Source of the DNA: Bacteroidia bacterium
GTDB lineage: Bacteria; Bacteroidota; Bacteroidia; Bacteroidales; BM523
Assembly (NCBI GenBank): GCA_016209245.1
Contig: JACQWN010000483.1
Span: 1 to 8,482, forward strand
Direction of reading: 5' to 3'
DNA: 8,482 nucleotides
The translations under genes and the position numbers were made by a program. Position 1 is the first letter of the stretch; the number at the start of each line of letters is the position of its first letter. Below are positions 1-5,791 of the stretch, one piece after another. The notes below the pieces were generated by a model. It saw nothing but the letters and a program-made list of their open reading frames with translations, was not told the origin of the DNA and ran no database searches.

Positions 1-141
1 AAATTTGGAATGTAGAGACGTTGCATGCAACGTCTCTACATTCCAAATTTCGCAGGGGGGCCAACGGCATTTTTCCATAACCCCGCCCTGAAGGACGGGG
101 CTATTGAAATATATTCTAACCTGATTTGTGAATAATACAGG
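1..141. repeat. REPIN/MITE-like palindromic repeat, copy 1 (left part outside window)
   Basis: Positions 66-141 match 8037-8112 at 70 of 76 bases in the same orientation, which defines a dispersed repeat family. The shared part holds a GC-rich hairpin at 81-100 (arms CCCCG and CGGGG, an inner CC/GG pair, tetraloop TGAA) followed by CTATTGAAATATAT. On its left, 41-58 (TTCCAAATTT, one variable base, GCAGGGG) is also shared with copy 2. Positions 1-50 form a perfect palindrome with its axis between 25 and 26, whose core differs completely from that of copy 2. Paired REP-like hairpins around a spacer are the architecture of REPINs, which RAYT (IS200/IS605-like Y1) transposases mobilise; no such gene is in the window, so the mobilising enzyme is inferred. 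The left half should lie just upstream of position 1. Confidence 0.75.
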
Positions 142-169
142 TTAACAATTTAGAAATAATTTAAAAATA

Positions 170-1240
170 ATGAAAAACAGTACAAACAATTTTAAATATA
201 GAATATTCAGTATGAAATGTAGAATGTTTTTCATTTTACATTTCTTATTCTATATTTTACATTCTACATTTTGTCAGGAAATCCATTTCAGTCAGTTCTA
301 CTCCTCTCCTTTTACATTGAATCCTGCACTGACAGGATCCTTTGATGGAACGATAAGGGCAGGGTTGAATTATAAGACGCAATGGAGCAGTGTAACTACT
401 CCTTACGAAACGGCAGTAGTTTACGGCGACTGTAAATGGCATTATAAGGCGCTTGCCACAGGTAATTGGTTTGGTATCGGAGGAATGATTTTTAACGACA
501 GGGCCGGCGATGGAAACTTATCTGCTACAAGGGGAATTTTAAGTATCGCCCTGCATAAATCTTTTGACAGGCTCCGGAATACCTATCTTTCGATGGGATT
601 TTCAGGCGGTGTGGGTCAAAAGAGTATCCGGTTCAGCAGGTTATTATGGGGAAATCAATGGAATGGAACAATGTTTGACAATGTAATTAACAGTGAGGAA
701 AATTATACAGATGATTCTTTTATTTATTTTGATATGAACACCGGAATAATTTTTTCTGCTCTAATATTCAGGAACATTAACTGTTATGCAGGCGGCGCCT
801 TAAATCATGTAGCAAAGCACAGGGAGTCGTTTTATGGTTCAAGAAATGCCAAGGAAATGAAAGCCATTGTTAATGCAGGTGCAATTATTGACTATAGAAA
901 GAAATTTGTTGTCGAACCTGCAGTTTTTTTGACCGGGCAGCGTACAGCAAAAGAGATTATTATCGGCAGCAATATTGCTTTTAAAGTTCTTAATGAAGCT
1001 CTATATACAGGTGTTTGGTACCGGCTTTCCGGAGATATTACACCAGTCGCAGGTTTTTTATATAATAATTTCAGGGTGCTGTTAAGCTATGACTATAATT
1101 TTTCCAGATTATATCCGGTTTCCGGTGCAAAAGGTGGCTTTGAAATTTCAATAGTATATATTGTAAGTGAAAAAGATAAAAGTTCGAAAAAATCCATTAT
1201 TAAATGCCCTTCGTTTTACAATTTTGAGTCTGGGTTCTAA
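170..1240 (+). CDS. PorP/SprF-family type IX secretion system membrane protein
   Basis: Predicted outer-membrane beta-barrel protein of the PorP/SprF family, whose members in Bacteroidota work with type IX secretion and gliding or the surface attachment of very large secreted proteins. The family hallmark follows the signal peptide: EIHFSQFYSSPFTLNPALTG (residues 37-56), then alternating amphipathic strands rich in aromatic and glycine residues to the C-terminus. The 356-residue length is normal for the family. The signal peptide is the hydrophobic stretch at about residues 19-34, ending STFCQ. Phenylalanine before the cysteine argues against a lipobox, so signal peptidase I cleavage near Q36 is more likely. 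Met15 (position 212) would give a more typical n-region, and neither start has a clear Shine-Dalgarno, so the start is uncertain. These genes often follow one for a giant adhesin, but here the upstream neighbour is a repeat element. The specific T9SS role is inferred from family only. Confidence 0.85.
   Translation: MKNSTNNFKYRIFSMKCRMFFILHFLFYILHSTFCQEIHFSQFYSSPFTLNPALTGSFDGTIRAGLNYKTQWSSVTTPYETAVVYGDCKWHYKALATGNWFGIGGMIFNDRAGDGNLSATRGILSIALHKSFDRLRNTYLSMGFSGGVGQKSIRFSRLLWGNQWNGTMFDNVINSEENYTDDSFIYFDMNTGIIFSALIFRNINCYAGGALNHVAKHRESFYGSRNAKEMKAIVNAGAIIDYRKKFVVEPAVFLTGQRTAKEIIIGSNIAFKVLNEALYTGVWYRLSGDITPVAGFLYNNFRVLLSYDYNFSRLYPVSGAKGGFEISIVYIVSEKDKSSKKSIIKCPSFYNFESGF
214..271 (+). repeat. Inverted-repeat set inside the PorP-like signal-peptide coding region
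   Basis: A 13-base arm at 215-227 (AAATGTAGAATGT) is repeated as its exact reverse complement at 259-271. The overlapping arm 214-226 is also complementary to 232-244 with one mismatch. The mRNA could therefore fold into alternative hairpins directly after the Met15 codon. The hydrophobic core of the signal peptide is encoded by these short T-rich repeats. This could be repeat-derived coding sequence or simply biased Phe/Leu/Ile/His codon content. Confidence 0.6.
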
Positions 1241-1313
1241 GGAACAACGACTTGGAATTTGAAATAAAAACTCATATAAAAAATGGCGACAGAGATAAAA
1301 AAATTAAAATGAC

Positions 1314-2597
1314 TTATTTTAATAAAGCTTTAACAGGTTCCATCCCAAATGCCGTACCATCTTCAATGGCGTTCAATACTGCTCCGCCGCCGGTAAAAAG
1401 ATAATACTTCGGATTATCAAGCACTTTCATATATAATTCAGGCAATAACCGTTTCATTTCTTCCAGAGTATCGCCTCCGCCATATAGTTTCATCGCCTCT
1501 TTATTTGTATCAATAAGCTTATCAAGAGCTATTGTTCCTTCATTGAAATGAGGTGTAAGCCCCATCACTGCATTTACAAAAATTGTTTTGGCTTCTTTGA
1601 AGATATTTACAATGTTACCTTCCTTGAACGAATCTTCTGCGGCATCCAATACAAAATTCAATTTCCCGCCATTCCGTAAATCCGGCACATAATGTTTGCG
1701 GAATTGACCTTCAAATTTTCCTTCTATTGAATCGGATTCAATAATATATGGAAGCTCGATTAACCGGCCGGGGTATTGTTTTGAAAATTCATAAAATTCC
1801 TTAGCATAATTAAGGTCATCCTGTTCAATCCCTTTAATTTCAATTCCATATTTTGCAAATAAATATTCGTTGTAAATGACGCCTCCAAGCACCAGATAAT
1901 CCGCTCTTTTCAGCAATGCATACAACGATTTGATTTTAGTGTCAAACTTCGCTCCTGCAACTACTGCTAAAAAAGGTTTCTGAGGATTGAAAATATGCTC
2001 CAAATGATTCAGCTCTTTCTGCATAAGAAATCCGGCATATGAAGGTAAATATTTTGTAACATGATATGTCGAAACATGCGCCTGCCATGAACCGAAAGCA
2101 TCATTTATATAAATATCTGCAAGACCGGCCAATTGTTTTGCAAAATTCTCGGCTTGTTCACCTTTAGCTTCTTCTCCTGAAAACCATCGTGTATTTGGAA
2201 GATAAATCCCATCTATTTTCCCGTCTCTCAGTTCATTAACCAAATCCCCAATGTTACCAGGCAATTCGCTGTATCCAGTCTTTTCAGCTTGCGGAATATC
2301 GGTTACGACAAACATGATATGAAGCTTATTCTTCAGGTATTCGACCACCGGTTTAATATCACTGTCCTTGCCAACTTTTATTTCCCCCGTTTTTTTATCC
2401 TTTGGCCGGCCGCAATGGGTCATTAATATCGCTTTCCCGCCTTTGGAATAAATATAAAAAAGGGTTCCAATGGTTGAATCAATCCTGTAAGGATCGTTTA
2501 TCACACCTTTTTTTACAACGTTGTGATCAACCCTCAGCAATACGATCTTTCCCTTAAGATCGCAATCCTGTAATTGTGGTAAATTTTGCTGTTCCAT
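1314..2597 (-). CDS. pgk: Divergent phosphoglycerate kinase
   Basis: Phosphoglycerate kinase family: the glycolytic transfer of phosphate between 1,3-bisphosphoglycerate and ADP in the cytosol. Its 427 residues compare with about 390-420 for the family. Motifs in order are DLKGKIVLLRVDHN (13-26), R38, THCGRPK (60-66), NTRWF with R137, INDAFG (164-169), AGAKFDTK (214-221), GG (238-239), GGGDT (373-377) and FTGGGA (401-406). The counterparts of human Arg38, Lys215 and Lys219 are present as R38, K217 and K221. Several conserved sites differ. The NDAFGxxHRAH motif reads NDAFGSWQAH, so the substrate-binding arginine (human Arg170) is Gln172 with one residue deleted. NGPxGVFE reads NAVMGLTPHF, and VDFNVP reads VDHNVV. 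Activity is plausible but the protein is clearly an unusual or second-copy PGK. The gene converges on the PorP-like gene with a 73-nt gap. No Shine-Dalgarno is evident, and a MITE-like element ends ten bases upstream of the ATG. Confidence 0.88.
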   Translation of the reverse strand: MEQQNLPQLQDCDLKGKIVLLRVDHNVVKKGVINDPYRIDSTIGTLFYIYSKGGKAILMTHCGRPKDKKTGEIKVGKDSDIKPVVEYLKNKLHIMFVVTDIPQAEKTGYSELPGNIGDLVNELRDGKIDGIYLPNTRWFSGEEAKGEQAENFAKQLAGLADIYINDAFGSWQAHVSTYHVTKYLPSYAGFLMQKELNHLEHIFNPQKPFLAVVAGAKFDTKIKSLYALLKRADYLVLGGVIYNEYLFAKYGIEIKGIEQDDLNYAKEFYEFSKQYPGRLIELPYIIESDSIEGKFEGQFRKHYVPDLRNGGKLNFVLDAAEDSFKEGNIVNIFKEAKTIFVNAVMGLTPHFNEGTIALDKLIDTNKEAMKLYGGGDTLEEMKRLLPELYMKVLDNPKYYLFTGGGAVLNAIEDGTAFGMEPVKALLK

Positions 2598-2607
2598 ATA
2601 CTTATAA

Positions 2608-2740
2608 TAATTAGTGTCTGTCCATAAACTCTGAATATGACACGAATTGCACGAATTAAAAATATTTTTTTCCTGTAAATTCGTGTAATTCGTGTCGATA
2701 TATTTATTTGTGTATTGACATTACAGACAGACACTAATTA
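2608..2740. mobile_element. MITE-like element with 15-bp perfect terminal inverted repeats and palindromic interior
   Basis: The ends TAATTAGTGTCTGTC (2608-2622) and GACAGACACTAATTA (2726-2740) are perfect reverse complements and enclose 133 bp without coding potential. Inside is a second inverted repeat, 2639-2657 against 2678-2696, complementary at 18 of 19 positions; each arm is a near-tandem duplication of CACGAATT. Small size, perfect termini and no gene suggest a non-autonomous transposon remnant. No convincing target duplication flanks it; the TA or ATTA at the tips could be part of a duplicated target. It lies ten bases 5' of the pgk start codon, so it must contribute the pgk leader and possibly its promoter. 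I saw no perfect TAnnTTTG on the minus strand within it. Confidence 0.7.
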
Positions 2741-3077
2741 GTCCGACATAAATTAACCATGTAAAATTAAAAAAAATTTTATTACTATACTATACGCTGG
2801 ATAAATTTCCGCATTTATTATTCCATCGAAGTACGAATTTGTTACGAAGTTACGAACTGCGAATTCGTACTTCGTATATTCGTATTTTGTTCGTACTTCG
2901 GTGGGATAATTTATAAATAAGCCGATTGCAAAATACGGAATTTTATCCCGTTTCATAAATATTTAGGATTTGAATTTTTAAATTGAGATTATTCCACCAT
3001 TGTGAAATCAAAAATATTTCACCAATTATGTACATTTTTTTGACTTTTATTTACAAATAAGTGTATTTAATCAAATT
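2741..3077. other. Gene-free AT-rich spacer upstream of the RRM gene
   Basis: Together with the MITE-like element, this fills the 532-bp gap between the divergent pgk and RRM genes. It contains the decayed inverted repeat listed separately (2798-2950). After that comes a small 7-bp inverted repeat, GTGAAAT at 3002-3008 and ATTTCAC at 3016-3022, which could be a hairpin or an operator but is too short to call. No credible coding sequence was found on either strand; the open frames here read through the repeats. Confidence 0.6.
2798..2950. repeat. Imperfect long inverted repeat with GTACGAA/TTCGTAC units
   Basis: The left flank (GGATAAATTTCCG near 2799-2811, then CATTTATTATTCCATCGAAGTACGAA in two consecutive blocks) is mirrored on the right by TTCGTACTTCGG (2890-2901), GGGATAATTTATAAATAAG and CGGAATTTTATCCCG (2936-2950). 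The arms have small insertions and mismatches. The middle contains repeated ACGAAGT/ACTTCGT words in both orientations. It resembles a degenerate palindromic mobile element or an extended cruciform-forming repeat. No gene or terminal target duplication is visible. Confidence 0.55.
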
Positions 3078-3111
3078 TTTGAAAAAGGTATTATTAAGAT
3101 ATATATATTTG
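3078..3111 (+). promoter_or_regulatory. Candidate Bacteroidota promoter for the RRM gene
   Basis: TTTG at 3078-3081 (-33-like) and TATATTTG at 3104-3111 (perfect TAnnTTTG -7 motif) are separated by 22 bases, slightly long for the consensus. The inferred start of transcription, just past 3115, would leave a leader of only about a dozen bases. AGGGAG (3114-3119), ten bases before the ATG, is the best Shine-Dalgarno candidate but would sit at the very 5' end of such a transcript. One of the two signals may therefore be fortuitous. Confidence 0.45.
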
Positions 3112-3129
3112 TAAGGGAGAAGTTTTGTT

Positions 3130-3390
3130 ATGTCATTGAAAGCAGTTTATGTCGGTAATATTTCCTACCGTCTTAATGAAGACGACCTGAAGCACGAATT
3201 TTCAAAATATGGTTCAGTTCAGGCGGTTAAAATTATCACCGATGAGTACAGTGGCCGCTCAAAAGGTTTTGGTTTCGTTTATCTGAAAAATGACGGCGAA
3301 ATTGATGATGTCATTAAAGCTCTCAACGGAAAAGAATTAAAAGGTCAAAGCATTCGTGTAAACCGTGCATTAATCAGGAACAAGATATAA
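3130..3390 (+). CDS. Single-RRM RNA-binding protein
   Basis: An 86-residue protein consisting of one RNA recognition motif and a short basic tail. RNP2 is VYVGNI (residues 6-11) and RNP1 is KGFGFVYL (45-52), with the usual aromatic residues (Tyr7, Phe47, Phe49) for stacking on single-stranded RNA. The last RNP1 position is Leu instead of Phe/Tyr. The full beta-alpha-beta-beta-alpha-beta fold fits between residues 4 and 80, so the protein is complete. Small RRM proteins of this type are widespread in Bacteroidota, which commonly lack Hfq, and are thought to act as global post-transcriptional regulators or RNA chaperones; that role is inferred. The gene appears monocistronic: a promoter-like motif and AGGGAG precede it, and a strong terminator follows four bases after the stop codon. 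Confidence 0.9.
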   Translation: MSLKAVYVGNISYRLNEDDLKHEFSKYGSVQAVKIITDEYSGRSKGFGFVYLKNDGEIDDVIKALNGKELKGQSIRVNRALIRNKI

Positions 3391-3393
3391 CCT

Positions 3394-3425
3394 AAAAAAA
3401 GGGCTAAAATTTTAGCCCTTTTTTT
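3394..3425. terminator. Bidirectional intrinsic terminator between the RRM gene and icd
   Basis: A perfect 32-bp palindrome: seven A, GGGCTAAAA, TTTTAGCCC, seven T. On either strand it gives a hairpin ending in a U-tract. It starts four bases after the RRM stop and lies nine bases beyond the icd stop, so it can terminate both convergent genes. Confidence 0.92.
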
Positions 3426-3434
3426 ATGAATGAA

Positions 3435-4702
3435 TTACATGTTTCTAATTATTTCATCAGCAAATTCTGATGTTTTGAGCTTTGTAGCGCCTTCCATCAA
3501 GCGGTGAAAATCGTATGTAACTTTTTTGGAAGCGATAGTCCGTTCTATTCCATTCCAAATTAAATCGTTAACTTCAATCCACTCGAGATATTTAAACATC
3601 ATTGCTCCTGAAAGTATGACAGAGCCCGGATTGACCTGGTCGAGATTAGCATATTTTGGAGCTGTACCATGAGTGGCTTCAAAAATTGCATGGCCTGTGT
3701 CGAAATTAATATTCGCTCCAGGTGCAACACCAATACCTCCTATCTGTGCTGCCAAAGCATCGGAAAGATAATCGCCGTTCAAATTCATTGTAGCAACCAC
3801 ATCAAATTCTTTTCCACGTGTTAATACCTGTTGTAAAGTAATATCAGCAATAGTATCTCTGACCATTAATTTCTGCTTCCATTTACCGCCACCATGTGTA
3901 GGCATCAGCTTCAAAGCTTGTTCGACCTCTTTACATATACTTTCCTTTTGCGATGGGGTCATCATGTAATAACCGGGGTCAATCATTTTAGCATTATCCT
4001 CTATGCTTAAAGCGGAATTTTTATCTTTATTATCAATTATCCAGCTTTCGCGTTCCGTTACTGTTTCGTTTCTGAATTCATCTTTTACCAGTTCATAGCC
4101 CCAAAGACGGAAAGCTCCTTCGGTAAATTTCATGATATTTCCCTTATGAACAAGAGTTACCGACCTGCGTTTTTCTTTTAAAGCATATTTAATTGCAGCC
4201 CTCACAAGACGTTTGGTACCTTGGCTTGAAACAGGTTTTATTCCAATGCCGGAAGTATTCGGAAACCGTATTTTTTTTACTCCCATTTCTTCCTGTAAAA
4301 ATTTTATAACCTTTTCTGCTTCAGGACTGCCATTTTCCCATTCGATACCGGCATAAATATCTTCAGTGTTTTCACGGAAAATAACTATATCAATATCTTC
4401 GGGCCACCACCTATGGGGGTAGTCAATGGTCCTTTTATACCAACCAGATATTCTTTATATGCGTCAAGTGTCGCCTGTGGTAACCATTCTTTAGTCTTAT
4501 TAAAAGACGTTTCTCCTGCATAAACTTCTTTCCATATTATCTTCCGTTTTCCTTTATAGGCTTTTTCTACAGCAGCATCAAAAACTCTTACCGATGCTCT
4601 CCAGATATCAGCGCCTGTGCCATCTCCTTCAATGAAAGGAATAATCGGATGATCCGGGACATTTAACTTCCCATCGCTAACAGTAATTTTTTCTCCAATC
4701 AT
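3435..4702 (-). pseudogene. icd: NADP-dependent isocitrate dehydrogenase, broken by an internal deletion and frameshift
   Basis: Isocitrate dehydrogenase converts isocitrate to 2-oxoglutarate in the TCA cycle. The N-terminal part (4702 down to about 4404) reads MIGEKITVSDGKLNVPDHPI through IKGPLTTPIGGG, then runs into a TAG at 4385-4387. The next homologous segment, PEDIDIVIFRENTEDIYAGI, starts in another frame at about 4403 and continues without interruption to the stop at 3435. Against E. coli Icd, about 33 residues (Ile111 to His143) are missing at the joint, a net loss near 100 nt. The gap includes Ser113, Asn115, Arg119 and Arg129, which bind isocitrate. Retained are FRENTED (Arg153), Tyr160, LVHKGN (Lys230), the metal-binding aspartates in DTIAD and NGDYLSDAL, HGTAPKY, and YDFHRL (Tyr391/Arg395, the NADP determinant). 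The C-terminal half carries an insertion of about 50 residues relative to E. coli. As given the gene cannot make an active enzyme; an assembly or sequencing error is a real alternative. Confidence 0.88.
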
Positions 4703-4765
4703 ATCTTATTGTTTTAAATTATTAATAATTTTACTAAAGTCAAAATTTGTAAAAACCTGACTATA

Positions 4766-4795
4766 CAAAAATATTCATAAAACTTAAATATCAAA
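4766..4795 (-). promoter_or_regulatory. Candidate Bacteroidota promoter for icd
   Basis: On the minus strand, TTTG (4795-4792) is followed after 18 bases by TATTTTTG (4773-4766), a perfect TAnnTTTG. Spacing is close to the -33/-7 consensus. The ATG is 63 bases further on, which allows a normal leader. An intact promoter fits either a recent lesion in icd or an assembly error. Confidence 0.5.
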
Positions 4796-4881
4796 ATGTT
4801 TTATAATTATAGAATGCCGCATAAATTTGTAGAAAAATCTTTAAAAACAAGGAATATTAATTATATGAATAATGTTAAATA

Positions 4882-4933
4882 TATACTGAAACTTAACAGG
4901 TTTGCAAGAATAAAGCTGTTTAGTTTCAGTTAT
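4882..4933. repeat. Hairpin repeat A
   Basis: CTGAAACTTAACAG (4886-4899) and CTGTTTAGTTTCAG (4916-4929) are complementary at 13 of 14 positions around a 16-base loop; flanking TATA-type bases extend the pairing loosely. No T-tract follows on either strand, so it is unlikely to be an intrinsic terminator. It abuts hairpin B directly. Confidence 0.65.
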
Positions 4934-4985
4934 ACTGAGCCTTTGAGTTTGCCCTTTTTTTGCAAACTCAAACAGTCGAAGTATA
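4931..4985. repeat. Nested hairpin repeat B
   Basis: The outer arms TATACT (4931-4936) and AGTATA (4980-4985) enclose a perfect 11-bp inner inverted repeat, TTTGAGTTTGC (4942-4952) and GCAAACTCAAA (4962-4972), with a 9-base pyrimidine-rich loop. The flanks TATACTGAGC and GTCGAAGTATA look like the two halves of a common Bacteroidota repeat of the form TATACTGAGC-n-GTCGAAGTATA. I recall that repeat from general experience and could not check it. If correct, a second hairpin sits inside it. Confidence 0.55.
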
Positions 4986-5045
4986 AAGTAATGTTGTAAA
5001 ACATATTTATACTTTGCACGGGTTAAATTATTACATTTTGTTCAT

Positions 5046-5070
5046 ACAGACCTCTCCAGGAGAGGTCTGT
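5046..5070. repeat. Perfect 12-bp palindrome C
   Basis: ACAGACCTCTCC (5046-5057) and GGAGAGGTCTGT (5059-5070) are exact reverse complements around a single A. GC-rich and perfect, but with no T-tract on either strand, so it is a dispersed palindromic repeat or a protein-binding site, not an obvious terminator. Confidence 0.7.
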
Positions 5071-5206
5071 AATATCAGATATTTATGGATATTTGCTTCG
5101 AGATATTAGTTGATATTTTTTTTGCAAATTCATTTTCTTTCAGTATAATTATATTTTATTATATTGATCGGTTGGTATAAAAGTTGCTTCTGCAGTTTAA
5201 AGCACT

Positions 5207-5791
5207 ATGAAAAAGCATTTTTTCATATTAATAATAATAACCATTTTGGTTGCACATACTTACGGGCAACAGGATAATTGGCTGGTTGTTAATACTACTG
5301 TTTATAACGGCGATACTATACCTTTGATAATGTTTGAAGAAGTAGTAATTGTGCCGCCTCTTACCTTTAAAAATAAAAAAGAAGCTGTCAAATATACAAA
5401 GCTGGTTAGAAAAATCAGAAAAGTTCTACCTTATGCCAGACTCGCAGGTTCAAAGCTCGATGAAATAGAAGCAGCAATAGTTACAATGACTTCGGAAAGA
5501 GAAAAACGGAGATTCATTGATAAAAAAGACAAAGAATTAAGAGCTGAATTTGAGGGTGAACTGTCTGAATTAACCGTATCTGAGGGCTTAATGCTGATTA
5601 AGCTTATTGACAGAGAAACGGGTGATACTTCTTATGAGCTGATAAAAGAATTGAAAGGTTCTCTCACTGCTTTTATGTGGCAGACCGTAGCCAGAATGTT
5701 TGGTTCCAATTTAAAGCTGGAATATGACGCACAAGGTGAAGATAAGCTGATTGAAGATATTATTTTAAGGATTGATAATGGACTGTTATGA
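5207..5791 (+). CDS. DUF4294 family secreted protein
   Basis: A 194-residue protein with a clear signal peptide: MKKHFF followed by ILIIITILVA, with cleavage probably just before the glutamines at 21-22, so it is exported to the periplasm or envelope. The mature part begins with a short beta-rich stretch (VNTTVYNGDTIPLIMFEEVV, residues 28-47) and continues with a charged, mostly helical region (about 55-190) containing KYTKLVRKIRKVLPYARLAG. This matches my recollection of DUF4294, a Bacteroidota family of unknown function. The length is typical and the protein looks complete. The stop codon TGA directly abuts the stop of the convergent elbB gene, leaving no room for a terminator between them. 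No clear promoter motif was found. Confidence 0.8.
   Translation: MKKHFFILIIITILVAHTYGQQDNWLVVNTTVYNGDTIPLIMFEEVVIVPPLTFKNKKEAVKYTKLVRKIRKVLPYARLAGSKLDEIEAAIVTMTSEREKRRFIDKKDKELRAEFEGELSELTVSEGLMLIKLIDRETGDTSYELIKELKGSLTAFMWQTVARMFGSNLKLEYDAQGEDKLIEDIILRIDNGLL

Larger units (their letters stand above)
4796..5206. other. Gene-free spacer with three hairpins upstream of the DUF4294 gene
   Basis: This part of the 504-bp gap between the divergent icd and DUF4294 genes carries three successive palindromic repeats, listed separately (4882-4933, 4931-4985, 5046-5070). From 5071 to 5206 the sequence is AT-rich leader. I saw no perfect TAnnTTTG there and no convincing Shine-Dalgarno. A 67-codon open frame from 4796 runs through the hairpins and has no family-like features. 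Confidence 0.6.

Noticed and set aside
1..141. CRISPR array or att site
   Set aside because: There is a single palindromic unit with no regularly spaced repeats, and no integrase or cas gene.
2534..2734. 66-codon minus-strand frame overlapping the pgk start
   Set aside because: It lies in another frame across the pgk 5' end and the MITE-like element, and reads as a translation of the repeat.
2753..2956. 67-codon open frame on the minus strand between pgk and the RRM gene
   Set aside because: Its content (TKYEYTKYEF-type repetition) is produced by the GTACGAA inverted repeat; no family resemblance.
3435..4286. Taking the Met at 4286 as the start of a separate intact isocitrate dehydrogenase
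   Set aside because: Homology continues upstream in the same frame (PEDIDIVIF...EKVIKFLQEE), so this Met is internal to a broken gene.
4796..4999. 67-codon open frame on the plus strand upstream of the DUF4294 gene
   Set aside because: It runs through hairpins A and B, has no recognisable domain, and lacks a Shine-Dalgarno and promoter of its own.
5046..5070. Intrinsic terminator at palindrome C
   Set aside because: Neither strand has a T-tract after the stem, and no gene ends nearby.
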